Positions 34,431-45,116 are shown, counted from the stretch's first letter. The stretch: 64,000 nucleotides of DNA from an uncultured Armatimonadota bacterium (GCA_903899015.1 CAIUHP010000025.1:84316-148315); one strand, 5' to 3'. The notes: a model not told the origin generated them from the letters alone. Numbers and translations: made by a program.

Positions 34431-35099
34431 CTAGATCACCCCTAACTCACGAAGATAAGCACGCATTTGCGTCGGAGTGTCCTGAGAGGGGTCGATTCGG
34501 CACGCATTCCAACCACAAGAGGCTGCTCCTTCCACGTTTAAAGGGCCATCATCGAAGAAAGCGATGTCCGACGGCTCCAATTGAAACTCGGAGCAATATC
34601 GATTAAAAATTTCCGGTGAGGGCTTATTCATTCCGACCAAGTGGGATGCCATCTTCATTTCGAGAGAATGGATCGCTGGGTATTGGCCGTTGAGAGCAAG
34701 CATCTCCCAATGGGGTTCATTGGTATTCGAGAGGCATCCCGTCCGAATTCTCTTAGCATGGATTTCCTCAACTAATTCTTTTACGCCAGGATATTCAACC
34801 ACAAGGATTCCGTTATGGACTTTAAGAGCCTCCGATTGAGGACATCCGACGAATTGGGCGAGTGCAGACAGATAATCTTCCAGAGATATCTCCGCAGCCT
34901 GGTAGAGATCAAATGCATGAAACGAAGCAAGCTTCGTGAATCCATCGCTCAGATTTGAGCAGGGAACACCCGCCACCCTTGCGGCCTCTTCCCAGGAGTG
35001 GCTAATTTCGGCCATGACGCCTCCCAAGTCAAAGACAATCACATGAGGTGCGGCTGGGTTCTTGCTTTCAATCAATTTTCGTTCCTTGAATATGGACAA
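34431..35099 (-). CDS. HAD-superfamily IA hydrolase, YihX-like
   Basis: HAD phosphatase-like protein of 222 residues. Motif I is VFDLGGVMAE, with the nucleophile Asp but Gly in the second position, as in the YihX or epoxide-hydrolase N-terminal branch. Motif II is LSNTNEPHW, the Lys is in GMNKPSPEIF, and motif III is AFFDDGPLNVEGA. The start is a TTG; upstream spacing is not convincing, and a GTG directly before the first beta strand is the alternative. It lies beside the oxidoreductase on the same strand. Confidence 0.85.
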   Translation of the reverse strand: MSIFKERKLIESKNPAAPHVIVFDLGGVMAEISHSWEEAARVAGVPCSNLSDGFTKLASFHAFDLYQAAEISLEDYLSALAQFVGCPQSEALKVHNGILVVEYPGVKELVEEIHAKRIRTGCLSNTNEPHWEMLALNGQYPAIHSLEMKMASHLVGMNKPSPEIFNRYCSEFQLEPSDIAFFDDGPLNVEGAASCGWNACRIDPSQDTPTQMRAYLRELGVI

Positions 35100-35406
35100 G
35101 CCTGGGGGGCTTTGAAATCTGTGCGATAGACACGCAGGGTATTGATTTCCAGGCCTAAAAGACTTATCGTATGTATGTTTACCGCACCGTTGCGTTCATA
35201 AACCGGGAAGTCCTGAACTTCGTTCAGTTGATGACCCGTCTCGACTAGCGCTACTGGGAAAATCGCGGAGTTCCGTTTCAAAGAACTTGCGCCCGCCACT
35301 CTTGATTTCGGCCGCGATGACCCTGTGCGCTAGAACTTTTTGTCCGTGGAAAATGCACGATAGTCAATTCGATTATTGAAGCCTTTCCAAGCGGTAACTT
35401 GATCCA
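35100..35406. other. Intergenic region, 307 bp
   Basis: Gap between two divergent genes. The clearest element is a 15-base inverted repeat, CTGAAC and GTTCAG with a 3-base centre, at 35213-35227. Short open frames cross the stretch without ribosome binding sites. No clear promoter pair or RNA structure is seen. Confidence 0.5.
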
Positions 35407-36003
35407 GTGAACGACGAATCGTTTATGGAACAAGACCTTGAGGCCCACCAATGGGATGACCTCGAGTGGGAGAATTGTCAATTCACGAAATGCCGATTTC
35501 GCGGTGTTCGATTGTCGGAACTCCATACGAAGGATTGTTCGTTCGACGAATGCGACTTTTCGGGGGCGATTCTTGCCTCGTCACACCTCCGGTCGACCAG
35601 CTTCCTGAATTGTCGATTTGAAGGTGCCGATTTCTTCGGCGCACGCATCGAAAAATGCCGGATGGTCGCCTCCGAATTTGAAGGGACTAATTTTGCTGCG
35701 GTCACGATTAAGGGCGGTGACTGGTCGTTCGTCAATCTCAGATACCAGCAATTAGAGGGCTTAGACCTGACTCACGTTCGGTTCAAAGGGGCAGATTTTA
35801 TGGGTGCCTCGCTTAAGAAATGCAATCTGCAGGATGCCATTTTGGACGAAGCAAACTTCTTTCAAACCAAGATGCAAAACGCAGATTTGCGACGAGCTAG
35901 CTTGAACAAAACCGACCTGCGGCACGCCGAACTAAAGGGTGCCCGAATCGATATTGCCCAAGCGATTCATTTCGCTCAGTGTTTCGGCATTACGGTTGAA
36001 TGA
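35407..36003 (+). CDS. Pentapeptide-repeat protein
   Basis: Protein of 198 residues built of A(D/N)LxX repeats: CRFRGVRLSEL, CDFSGAILAS, CRFEGADFFGA, VRFKGADFMGA, ADLRRAS, TDLRHAELKGA. Such sequences fold into a right-handed square beta-helix; a few mimic DNA and protect gyrase, most have no known role. The start is GTG at 35407; an ATG six codons later is also possible. It converges on ppc with one base between the stops. Confidence 0.93.
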   Translation: MNDESFMEQDLEAHQWDDLEWENCQFTKCRFRGVRLSELHTKDCSFDECDFSGAILASSHLRSTSFLNCRFEGADFFGARIEKCRMVASEFEGTNFAAVTIKGGDWSFVNLRYQQLEGLDLTHVRFKGADFMGASLKKCNLQDAILDEANFFQTKMQNADLRRASLNKTDLRHAELKGARIDIAQAIHFAQCFGITVE

Positions 36004-36004
36004 T

Positions 36005-38800
36005 TTAGCCTGTGCTTTGCATGGCAGCGGCAATCCCAGCAATGCTCTGGAGCATTGCTTCTCGCCAAGCCCCTGCCTGTTCCTCTTCAGAGAGTCCCAT
36101 CCATCGATCCATGAGGGCAACCTGCAGAAGGCTCAAAGGCATGACGGCCGGATTTCTAAACTCGACGGTGTTGCGAACCACCTTCGCATTTTCAAGTAGC
36201 TTCGATTGCTGGGTGATCTTGAGAATCATTTCAACCGTTCGGTTGTGTTCGTCCTCAATGGTCTTTTGCATCCTCGTCGCAAGGTCCTTGGGTTCGACGC
36301 GAGCGGCATACAGTCGGGTCGTTGGGATATGAGACCTCACGAGCTCAAGCTGGGCATTGTCGACAACGGTTTGGAAGAATGGCCATTCGCGATACATCGT
36401 TTGAAGGGTCTTAATATGCTCGACGTTGGCTTGAATAAATTGCTCAAGTGCTGTTCCCATGCCGTACCAGCCAACTAGAGTGGCGCGACTCTGGACCCAG
36501 GCAAAGTTCCATGGAATGGCTCGAAGACCATCGATCCCAGCAAGTGTTTTTCCTGGCCGATAAACCGGACGGGATGCGATCGGTAGCAAGCTGATATGTT
36601 CGATCGGGGTTGCTTGCGTATAGAAAGACCAGAAGCCCTCATCTTCATAGACAAGCTTTCGGTAGGCTCGCCTCGAATCGGCCTCAAGTTGCCTCATGAC
36701 GTCGCCGTAACGGTGCTCTGCATCGGGTGAACCCATGCCACTCGCTGCGAGAAGCACGGCGCTGACGATTTGCTCGAGGTGACGGTGAGCGATGGGAGGT
36801 AGCGAATATCGGAAAGAAACGACTTCGCCCTGTTCCGTAAATCGAATTCGCCCGCTAAACGAGCCGGCCGGCTGGCTAAGAATCGCTTTGTTCGCACGCC
36901 CGCCACCACGGCCAACCGTTCCACCTCGGCCGTGGAAAAGACGCATGGGAATTCCGGTCTCTTTGCTAACCGCGGCTAAGTCTGCGAGCGTACTCTGCAG
37001 GGCCCAGTTGGCAGCAAGATAGCCTCCATCCTTGCTTGAATCACTATAGCCAAGCATGACTTCCTGGAGATTCTTGCGGGCGAGAAGGTGGGAGGCATAG
37101 CTTTCATTTCGGAACAACTCGCGCATCAATTCGCTTGAACCATGCAGGTCTTCGATGGTTTCGAAAAGGGGAACGATGTCCAGGTCGCTTTCTACTCCGG
37201 TTGGAGTGACTCGAAGAAGCCCAGTCTCCTTGCAGAAGATCAAAACTTCGAGCAAGTCACTGATGCCATGAGTCATCGAAATGACATACGAAGCAATCGT
37301 TTCCGGTGACAGCTCTCGATGAGCTCGCCGGATAACTTGGAAAACTTGGAAGACTCGGCGGCAATCCTCTGAGCCTTGGAAGTCAGGAGGAAGAAGCGGG
37401 CGAGGGTTGCGTAACTCTCTGGATAGGAGCTCGATCTTAGAGTCTTCGGATAATTGGTCGTATTGTTGACCTGAAGAAAGAACACCTGCCGCCAAGAAAA
37501 TTTCATTGAGGGCCTTCGAATGTTCATCGCTGTGCTGGCGAACATCCAACGTTGCCAGGTGGAAGCCGAACGCTTCGATTTGTCGAATCAAGTGAGGCAG
37601 GCGACCTAGCTTGGCAACATCAGCTGCTTTATGTTCCAACAAACTGGTCTGGACCATGCGTAGGTCGGCTAGGAGTTCCTTCGGGCTTGTATAAGCGAAT
37701 TCAATATCGGGTGCCGGTTGTCCCGCGGATTGGGCTTGAGCAAGAATGAGAGCCTGTTGGAGACGATATTCCACTCCAAGAAGCTTCACCACATACGGCT
37801 CTTGTGAGTAGCGCTGCAGCTGCCCAGGCTTATATTTCAAGCGGAATTGATCACTTTCGACAGACTCCAGCAACTGCCGGCTGACGGGCACCAGTTTGAT
37901 ACTTTGGGTGAATTCTTTTCGAAGTACTTCAACGCGAGCTAAGTAGATCTCTAGCGACAAAATGCGGTGTTCAATGAGGGTCTGCCAGGTGACCTCTGGC
38001 GTGACGTTTGGATTGCCGTCTCGATCGCCTCCTACCCAAGATCGATAGCTGAGAATGGTGGGTACTTCAAATTCGAAATCTGGATAAGCGGCTCGAAGAG
38101 CTTCCTGTAAATCGGCATGAAGCCAGGGCACGACTTCCATGATCGTCCTTTCAAAGAAGTAGAGCGCGTTGCGAACTTCCTCGGAAACGGTCAGGCTCCG
38201 AGCCCTCATTTCGTCTGTTTGCCAAAGTTCGGTGACCGTACGTCGAATTTCGTCTAATGCCAGATTGGTGGTGTCCAGCGGTCCCGTTAAAGATGGGAGT
38301 CCGGCATGTTCGGCAAGGAGAATCGCGATACTTTGAAGCTTGTCGAGTACGGCTTTTCTTTTGGCTTCGGTAGGGTGTGCGGTAAGGGTGGGTGTTATCT
38401 CAACTCGGCAGATCAAATCTTGCACTTCTCGAGCCGTGAGTCCAGAACTCTTGAGCTGATTGACGGCATCACGGATGGATTCTCTTCGAACGCCTAATCG
38501 TGTTCGATTGACTCGTACAATTTCCTTCTGCTCTGCGGTGTTGATCAGCTGGAACAGCACGGTAAAGGCCCGAGCAAGTTGGCGAATCGTTGCCGGGTCG
38601 CGAAATTCTGGGAAGGTATCAAAGAGCTGGAAGTCAGTTACGTCCTGAACGTCCATCAGCCTGCTCGCAAGCTCGATCAGCGGACGCCCTTCTTGAGTCT
38701 CGAGCACATCGCCGAGCAATTCGTCTAATAGGGCAATATCGAGCCCCAAGGCATCAGAAAGACTTTTAGCTCGAGCATCGAGACCTAGAAACGCGGCCAT
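36005..38800 (-). CDS. ppc: Phosphoenolpyruvate carboxylase
   Basis: PEPC, 931 residues, adds bicarbonate to PEP to form oxaloacetate and refill the TCA cycle. Both signatures are present: TLTAHPTEAKRK with the catalytic His, and VMLGYSDSSKDGGYLAANW with the catalytic Lys. The glycine-rich FHGRGGTVGRGGG lies further on. The chain ends in STG where most enzymes have NTG. Full length. TCTAAT lies six bases before the ATG, and no clear ribosome binding site is seen. Confidence 0.97.
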   Translation of the reverse strand: MAAFLGLDARAKSLSDALGLDIALLDELLGDVLETQEGRPLIELASRLMDVQDVTDFQLFDTFPEFRDPATIRQLARAFTVLFQLINTAEQKEIVRVNRTRLGVRRESIRDAVNQLKSSGLTAREVQDLICRVEITPTLTAHPTEAKRKAVLDKLQSIAILLAEHAGLPSLTGPLDTTNLALDEIRRTVTELWQTDEMRARSLTVSEEVRNALYFFERTIMEVVPWLHADLQEALRAAYPDFEFEVPTILSYRSWVGGDRDGNPNVTPEVTWQTLIEHRILSLEIYLARVEVLRKEFTQSIKLVPVSRQLLESVESDQFRLKYKPGQLQRYSQEPYVVKLLGVEYRLQQALILAQAQSAGQPAPDIEFAYTSPKELLADLRMVQTSLLEHKAADVAKLGRLPHLIRQIEAFGFHLATLDVRQHSDEHSKALNEIFLAAGVLSSGQQYDQLSEDSKIELLSRELRNPRPLLPPDFQGSEDCRRVFQVFQVIRRAHRELSPETIASYVISMTHGISDLLEVLIFCKETGLLRVTPTGVESDLDIVPLFETIEDLHGSSELMRELFRNESYASHLLARKNLQEVMLGYSDSSKDGGYLAANWALQSTLADLAAVSKETGIPMRLFHGRGGTVGRGGGRANKAILSQPAGSFSGRIRFTEQGEVVSFRYSLPPIAHRHLEQIVSAVLLAASGMGSPDAEHRYGDVMRQLEADSRRAYRKLVYEDEGFWSFYTQATPIEHISLLPIASRPVYRPGKTLAGIDGLRAIPWNFAWVQSRATLVGWYGMGTALEQFIQANVEHIKTLQTMYREWPFFQTVVDNAQLELVRSHIPTTRLYAARVEPKDLATRMQKTIEDEHNRTVEMILKITQQSKLLENAKVVRNTVEFRNPAVMPLSLLQVALMDRWMGLSEEEQAGAWREAMLQSIAGIAAAMQSTG

Positions 38801-38897
38801 TTAGCTATTAGACCCGGATGGAGACAGCTTCCGTCGGATGTTCGCACTGGAACTCAGCAAGGACCGAATAATCTCTATCCGATCCTTGCCAATAACC

Positions 38898-40265
38898 TTA
38901 CTTATCGAAGCGAAGCTGCCCCGTCGCGCGCAGAAGCACGGATCGTTGGTGCGAAACTTCTGAATAAGCAACCGCAGCGCTGGTCTGGGCGGAAAGAAGA
39001 ACGGTTTGAGCGTTGATGATATCGAGGAAGAGTCCCACTCCCGACTTATATCGACCTTCTGCGATTCGAAGCGATTCTTTTGCGTTATCGACATTCGTCT
39101 TGGCCGCATCATATTGCTGCTCAGCGTTCCGAACGTTTAGGTAGGCCTGGGAAATGTCCGTTCTAACCTGTAATTGAGTAGTTACCAAGTCAGCCTGAGC
39201 CGATTTAAGATTGGCATTGGCCTCTTTAACAGCTCCTGCTGCGCGCTCGCCGTCGAAGATCGGAACCGATAGGATGATTCCGACTCCGTAAGCGGGCCCG
39301 CCGGCCGGAAAGCCAGGGTCGTTGGACGAGAAAGACAAATTGCTTGAAAGCGTTGGCCCACTCGATGTCTTGGCCGCTCGAGCACCATAGCGTGCCGCCT
39401 CGATGTTTGCTTTTGCTCGTAAGATCTCAGGGCGATGTTCCAGCGCTTGGGTAACGAGGTTCTCATAGTTGGTGGTGTCAATGGCTGCGGCCGATTCGGT
39501 ACCAACCTTGATCGCCGACTGAGGATCCAAGCCCAAGGTCTGGAGCAAGGAAACCCGGGCTGATTCTTCGTTGGTCCTAGCTTGAATCAAGGCAATCACT
39601 GCGTTGCCCTTCGCGGTCTGAGCGGTCAGAACATCGTCGGGGCCCCCTAACCCTGAATTGAAACGGGACTGTGCCAATTCGAGCTGAGACTGTCGATTGG
39701 CGACATTTGCCTCGTTTACTGAGACAATCTCATGTGCCTCACCGACTAAGTAAAAACCGATGAGCGCCTGAAGAGCAAGTTCTTCCTTAGCCTTAGCTAA
39801 GTCTTGTTCGGCAACCGCTTTCAGAGCCTTAGATTGGCGCACGAGGTCTTTGGAATGGTTGGCATCAAAGATGAGTTGAGTGAGAGATGCGGTGGCTCCG
39901 TAACCGTTAAGCACGTTTGTTTGCGGTCGCTTAGGCTCGTCCCCCATAAACCGGGAGGAGTAGTAACTCCCCCCAATTCCTAGCTGGGGCAGCAACTTTG
40001 ACCGAACTTGCTTGGTTCTGCCTTCCGCAGCAATCACTGCTTGCCGAACTACTTCGAGGGTCGGTTGTTTTTCAAGTGCAATGCGTACAACATCTTTTGC
40101 GCTGAGCGGTTGGGCATCGATATCCGCTTTTTGAGTGTTGCTCGGAATGGTCGTGCGATTCGGCACGACCACATCTTTCGCACTGGGCGGCGGTGCTTTT
40201 ATTTGGCCCATCGCCAAACCTGAGCACCCAAGGACGATAATCGGTAACGTGAACCTCGCCTTCAT
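38898..40265 (-). CDS. TolC-family outer membrane efflux protein
   Basis: Outer-membrane channel of a tripartite pump, 455 residues. A signal peptide (FTLPIIVLGCSGLAMGQ) starts it; the LGC in it could also serve as a lipobox. Two internally similar halves follow (DIAQ/ARLL-type helices, with LGLDPQSA and GVGLFLDIINAQTVLLSAQ). The ATG overlaps the HlyD gene stop by four bases (ATGA). It is the last gene of the efflux operon. Confidence 0.93.
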   Translation of the reverse strand: MKARFTLPIIVLGCSGLAMGQIKAPPPSAKDVVVPNRTTIPSNTQKADIDAQPLSAKDVVRIALEKQPTLEVVRQAVIAAEGRTKQVRSKLLPQLGIGGSYYSSRFMGDEPKRPQTNVLNGYGATASLTQLIFDANHSKDLVRQSKALKAVAEQDLAKAKEELALQALIGFYLVGEAHEIVSVNEANVANRQSQLELAQSRFNSGLGGPDDVLTAQTAKGNAVIALIQARTNEESARVSLLQTLGLDPQSAIKVGTESAAAIDTTNYENLVTQALEHRPEILRAKANIEAARYGARAAKTSSGPTLSSNLSFSSNDPGFPAGGPAYGVGIILSVPIFDGERAAGAVKEANANLKSAQADLVTTQLQVRTDISQAYLNVRNAEQQYDAAKTNVDNAKESLRIAEGRYKSGVGLFLDIINAQTVLLSAQTSAAVAYSEVSHQRSVLLRATGQLRFDK

Positions 40266-41905
40266 TTGCCGTCCTTAGCAGGGATTGGATTGACCGATTC
40301 TCCATCCTTCAGATCGTCGGTTGGATTGCTTACAAGCAATTCGTCACCCTTCAAGCCACTTACTACTTCAACTTCTGCTCCGAAATCTCGACCCACCTTG
40401 ATGGGAACGAAGCGGAGTTTCTTGTCGGGGCCTACGACGTCGACTCGAGTTCCACCGGCATCGACCGTTAATGTATTGGCTGGTACACGAATCGCTTTTG
40501 TATCGTTCTTGATCGTAAATTGCACCTGAGCATACATCCCCGGAATCAATGTGTTTTGCTTGTTGTCAACCCGTACCTCGGTTAACAGCGTTCGTGTAGC
40601 AGGATCAATCGCACCGGCATTCTGGAAGACAACACCCTCGAAGGTTCTGCCTGGAATCTCACGGACGGTAAACGAAACCTTGGTCCCTGCCTTGACCGCT
40701 TGGAAATAAGTTTGAGGCACCGCAATCTGGATACGGAGGGTGTCCACTCGAGCAATCGAAAATAGGGCTAGTTTCGCGTTAGATGCATCCCCCGGAGCGA
40801 TAAGAGCACCAACATCGGCGTTGCGAGCAGTGATCACTCCGTCAAAGGGAGCAACAATTTTCGAGAATGATTGTAAAACCGAGAATCGTTGGGAATTAGC
40901 TTGATTCGATCGAACCTGCGCCATCGATGCGGCAACGTTTGCCTTACTGGCTCCCACATTGGCTTGAGCCGCTGACATATTAGCTTGCGATGCTCCAAGA
41001 GCAGCCTGCGCGGCCGTAACATTCTCCTTGCTGGATCGAACATCTGCTTCTGCCGATCGAACGACTGCTTTGCTCGATTCAACATCTTGCAGGGCTGCGT
41101 CCACATTTGCTTGAGCGGCTCCTACCGATGCCCTAGCAGCCTCAACCGAGGCAGAGGTCGTCTTGAATGTAGCTTCTGCTTGGTCTGCGTCTTGCTGGGA
41201 TACAAAACCTTGTACAAGCATGCTTCGATATCGCTTAGCCGTCGCTTCAGCTAGTTCGCGCTGGGCTTCAGCTTGCTTCAGAGCTGCTTTCTGGGTTTCC
41301 AAAGTCTGTCGGACCTGAGCGACCCTCGCGGTGGAGGAAGCGAGACCAGAACGGGTCTGGGCAAGCTTCGATTGAGAGCTTGCATAGCTTGCTTTAGCTT
41401 GTTCAATCGACGCGCGAGACCGGGCAATCTCCGCTTGAGTTGCTTCGACCCCCGCTTGTTTATTTCGAACATCGGCTTGGGATTGCCCAACTGCCGCAAC
41501 GGCTTTTGCCTGGTCGGCTGTCGCTTGGAAGGCTTGCTGATCTACGTCGGGAGATTGAATCTCGGCGAGAATGTCTCCTTGCTTTACGTGTGACCCAATG
41601 TCGACGTAACGCTTGACAAGGTAGCCGCTGGTGCGAGCGTAAATCTGCGTTTCTTCAAGTGCGCGCATCGTACTGGGCAGTTGAAGGGGCTCCGACGGAG
41701 CCATATGCGGTGAAGCCACCGTAACCGCCCGAACCGAATTATTGATATCTGCTGAATCTTCAGCGAGACTCTTCTTCTGCTGCATTCGGGGCATGACTCC
41801 ACCTACGATGAGAGAGCCCAACACGAGAATGCCGACGACTGCGATGAGGGGACCGGGAGATTTCGTGCCCGGCTTAGGACCAGTTGGAGATGAGTTTGAT
41901 TCCAT
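40262..41905 (-). CDS. RND efflux adaptor (HlyD/membrane fusion protein)
   Basis: Periplasmic adaptor of 547 residues, much longer than the usual 380 or so. A short cytoplasmic tail and membrane helix are followed by the lipoyl half (SGYLVKRYVDIGSHVKQGDILAEI), a very long Ala/Ser/Gln-rich hairpin from about residue 125 to 330 in 7-residue steps (AAQANVGASKANVAASMAQV), the second lipoyl half, beta barrel and membrane-proximal domain. The long hairpin would span a wide periplasm. It lies 13 bp after the RND gene. Confidence 0.92.
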   Translation of the reverse strand: MESNSSPTGPKPGTKSPGPLIAVVGILVLGSLIVGGVMPRMQQKKSLAEDSADINNSVRAVTVASPHMAPSEPLQLPSTMRALEETQIYARTSGYLVKRYVDIGSHVKQGDILAEIQSPDVDQQAFQATADQAKAVAAVGQSQADVRNKQAGVEATQAEIARSRASIEQAKASYASSQSKLAQTRSGLASSTARVAQVRQTLETQKAALKQAEAQRELAEATAKRYRSMLVQGFVSQQDADQAEATFKTTSASVEAARASVGAAQANVDAALQDVESSKAVVRSAEADVRSSKENVTAAQAALGASQANMSAAQANVGASKANVAASMAQVRSNQANSQRFSVLQSFSKIVAPFDGVITARNADVGALIAPGDASNAKLALFSIARVDTLRIQIAVPQTYFQAVKAGTKVSFTVREIPGRTFEGVVFQNAGAIDPATRTLLTEVRVDNKQNTLIPGMYAQVQFTIKNDTKAIRVPANTLTVDAGGTRVDVVGPDKKLRFVPIKVGRDFGAEVEVVSGLKGDELLVSNPTDDLKDGESVNPIPAKDGK

Positions 41906-41918
41906 TCTTTATTCCTCT

Positions 41919-44900
41919 TTATGCTTGGGGCCCATCGGCTAGAAGGGCAGAATCTTCTTCATTGACAGGTGCTTCATTCTTCATGCGAAGACGACTGTAA
42001 ACAACCGGAACAAAGAGAAGAGTAGTAAACGTGGCGACGGCAAGTCCACCGATAACAGCTCGGCCCAGGGGCGCGTTTTGCTCGCCACCTTCACCCATTC
42101 CGAGTGCCATGGGCAACATGCCCACGATCATGGCAAGAGCCGTCATCAAGACGGGGCGCAATCGTGTAAATCCGGCAGCCATAGCAGCCTCGAACGACGA
42201 GTCACCAGCAATCTTTCGATCGTTCGCGAAAGTGACGATCAAGATACTGTTCGCAGTGGCGACACCGATGCACATGATTGTGCCCATGAGGGAGGGAACG
42301 CTAAACGTGGTGTGAGTACCGAACAGTGTCCACAAGATGCCACTTAGAGCGCCGGGCAACGCCATGATGATAATGAAAGGATCGAGCCAGCTTTGGAAGT
42401 TGACCACGAGGAGTAGATAGACCAGTAGGATCGCAAAGACGATTCCTGTTCCCAAGCCGACAAACGACTCGTTCATGCTTTGGACCTGGCCCCTAACAAT
42501 GAGGCTCGAGCCTCTTGGAAGATGCCCCTCATATTTCGCGAGAACGTGATTAATCTCGCGTGAGACGCTACCAAGATCTCGGCCCTGAACGTTGGCGTAC
42601 ACGTCAAATACTGGCTGTACGTTGTAATGGTTAATGTTTTGAGAGCTCTTGCCTCGGCTGGTTGTGGCGACGTTGCTCAACAATTGCGAGGTGCCGCTGG
42701 CTCCATTGATGGGTGTGCTTTGAAGCGCACTGATGGAGTTCATCTTGACCTGCGGCGTCTGGACGGCGATCGGGTAGCTGACACCGTTCTTGGGGTCAAG
42801 CCAGAAGTTAGGCGATGCCTGTCCACTCGAGCTGAGCGAAACTAGAAGATTGTTCGCGACGTCTTTTTCCGCCAATCCTACCAACTGAGCTCGTTCGCGA
42901 TCGACGTTCACGTTGATCGACGGTGTATCCAATACTTGGTGGACATGGACGTCAACCGCACCCTGAATTTTCCGGACATCGTTTGCAATCTGAACGGCAA
43001 CGTCATAGTTCTTCTCAGATCGTCCCACGACCTGAATATCGATCGGAGCGGGCAAACCATAGTTCAGAATCTGATTGACGATATCAGCAGGTTGGAAAAA
43101 GAAAGTTAAGTCGGGAAACTTGTGGCGAAAGATCTTTCTTAGCTGAGCAATGTACTCCGGCGTCGGTTTATGATCTTCCTTGAGCTGAACGAGGATTTCT
43201 CCGTCGCTTGACCCGATTGTTGCACTGTCACTGTAGGCAAGGTTAATGCCTCCCACTGGCAATCCAATATTGTCGAGAGTCATGTTCACTTCTCGAGCTG
43301 GGATCGTTTGTCGAATCGTTTCTTCTACTTGCTCGAAAATCCGGGTGGTTTCTTCAATGCGGGTGCCAGAGGGTGCTCGCACGTGAAGTCTAAACTGGCC
43401 CGCGTCGATTTGCGGAAAGAAGTCTTGACCCACAAATGGGATCAGCAATCCAGAAGACAGGAATAGAACAACGAACAAGCCAATCGTCCGAGTTCGATGT
43501 TCGAGACAATTCTTTAGCAAAGCTAAGTAGCTATTTCGGAACCAATCGAACTTCTCGTTGAACTTGATATGGAACCGATAGAACGGGTCTCTAGCATGCG
43601 ACGAGTCACCTACGTGATCCGCCTGATACATGTCCATTTCTTTGCCGAGCATCAGCTTGACCATTACCGGCACGAGCGTTCTCGACAAGAGATACGAAGC
43701 GAGCATCGCGAAAACAACCGCGAGGGCAAGAGGCGTGAACAGGAACTTCGCCGGACCCGTAAGAAACACGACCGAGACAAATACGATGCAAATGGAGATC
43801 GTGGCGACAAAAGTTGGTGCGGCGATCTGTTGTGCACCGTCAAGAATCGCCTTTGTGAGACTCTTGTGCTGACTGATATTCAGGTGTATGTTTTCAATCG
43901 TAACGGTCGCGTCATCAACCAGGATTCCAACCGCGAGCGCTAATCCACCAAGTGTCATCGTGTTCAACGTTTGTCCCAAAAATCCGAGACAGATGATTGA
44001 AGTAAGGATGGCAAGAGGGATCGAAACCGCAACGATCAGCGTGCTTCGCCAACTTCCCAGGAAGACGAGGATCATTGCAGCAGTAAGACAAGCCGCAATT
44101 GCTGCCTCTCGAATGACACCTTGGACCGATGCACGTACGAAGACCGATTGGTCGAACAGCGGGGTAACCGTCATAGATGGCGGTAACGTCGCGAGAACCT
44201 TTGGTAAGGTCTGTTTAACACGATCGACGACGTTCAAGGTCGAGGCATCACCGCTCTTAAGAACCGTTAAAAGACTCGATCGCACACCGTTTGTTCGAAC
44301 GATATTTCCTTGAACCGCATACCCGTCGTGGACGTGGGCAACGTCGCGGATGTAAACCATCGCGCCGTTCACCTGTTTGATCGGCATATTGTTCAACGCA
44401 TCGGCAACATTGGGGCTCCCGTTTAGGACCACGTTGTACTCGCGATTGCCTATTTTCTCGGTGCCGCTGGGCAAAATGAGGTTTTGAAGCGAGATCGCGT
44501 TGCTTACATCTAGAGGCGACAATCCCTTGGACTGGAGAGCAGGAATATCGAGATCCACCATGATCTGCCTCGGCTTGCCTCCGTAAGGTGTGGCGATGGA
44601 AGCACCTTGAATGGTTGCAAGTTGAGTTCGAACGGTGTTGGTCCCAGCGTCATAAAGCTGAGTCTCCGACATACCTTTTCCACCAAGCCCCAGCTGTAAG
44701 ATCGGGACGCTCGACGCGCTTGATTGAATAATCAGAGGCGGCGTCGTTCCAGTCGGAAAGGCTCGCAGCAGCGTTTGCATGATGGAGGTGAGCTGGGCGA
44801 CGCCTAACTCCACCTTTGCGTTGGGTTGGAAATAGAATTTGATGACACTGAGTCCGGGCATGGACTGTGATTCAATGTGCTCAATGTCTGAAACGGTCGT

Positions 44901-45116
44901 CGTGGCCGCTCGTTCGCTAATCGTACAAATACGCTTAGCCATATCGTCTGGCGAGAATCCGTTATAAGACCAGATGACGGTCACGACGGGAATATTTATC
45001 GAAGGGAAAACGTCGGTTGGCGTTCGAAGAATCGTGAAAGCCCCCATCACCATGATGAGGAGCGCCATGACGATAAACGTGTACTGGCGCCGTAGTGCGA
45101 GTTTGACGATCCACAT
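41919..45116 (-). CDS. RND-family (HAE1-type) inner membrane efflux pump
   Basis: Proton-driven multidrug pump, 1065 residues, of the AcrB class. Twelve helices and two large periplasmic loops are recognisable; GGLALAVGILVDDATVTIENI is the helix-4 motif with the proton-relay Asp pair. The N-terminus (RRQYTFIVMALLIMVMGAFTI) is the first helix. Substrate range is unknown. It is the first pump gene of a TetR-controlled operon; the regulator ends 101 bp upstream. Confidence 0.94.
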   Translation of the reverse strand: MWIVKLALRRQYTFIVMALLIMVMGAFTILRTPTDVFPSINIPVVTVIWSYNGFSPDDMAKRICTISERAATTTVSDIEHIESQSMPGLSVIKFYFQPNAKVELGVAQLTSIMQTLLRAFPTGTTPPLIIQSSASSVPILQLGLGGKGMSETQLYDAGTNTVRTQLATIQGASIATPYGGKPRQIMVDLDIPALQSKGLSPLDVSNAISLQNLILPSGTEKIGNREYNVVLNGSPNVADALNNMPIKQVNGAMVYIRDVAHVHDGYAVQGNIVRTNGVRSSLLTVLKSGDASTLNVVDRVKQTLPKVLATLPPSMTVTPLFDQSVFVRASVQGVIREAAIAACLTAAMILVFLGSWRSTLIVAVSIPLAILTSIICLGFLGQTLNTMTLGGLALAVGILVDDATVTIENIHLNISQHKSLTKAILDGAQQIAAPTFVATISICIVFVSVVFLTGPAKFLFTPLALAVVFAMLASYLLSRTLVPVMVKLMLGKEMDMYQADHVGDSSHARDPFYRFHIKFNEKFDWFRNSYLALLKNCLEHRTRTIGLFVVLFLSSGLLIPFVGQDFFPQIDAGQFRLHVRAPSGTRIEETTRIFEQVEETIRQTIPAREVNMTLDNIGLPVGGINLAYSDSATIGSSDGEILVQLKEDHKPTPEYIAQLRKIFRHKFPDLTFFFQPADIVNQILNYGLPAPIDIQVVGRSEKNYDVAVQIANDVRKIQGAVDVHVHQVLDTPSINVNVDRERAQLVGLAEKDVANNLLVSLSSSGQASPNFWLDPKNGVSYPIAVQTPQVKMNSISALQSTPINGASGTSQLLSNVATTSRGKSSQNINHYNVQPVFDVYANVQGRDLGSVSREINHVLAKYEGHLPRGSSLIVRGQVQSMNESFVGLGTGIVFAILLVYLLLVVNFQSWLDPFIIIMALPGALSGILWTLFGTHTTFSVPSLMGTIMCIGVATANSILIVTFANDRKIAGDSSFEAAMAAGFTRLRPVLMTALAMIVGMLPMALGMGEGGEQNAPLGRAVIGGLAVATFTTLLFVPVVYSRLRMKNEAPVNEEDSALLADGPQA

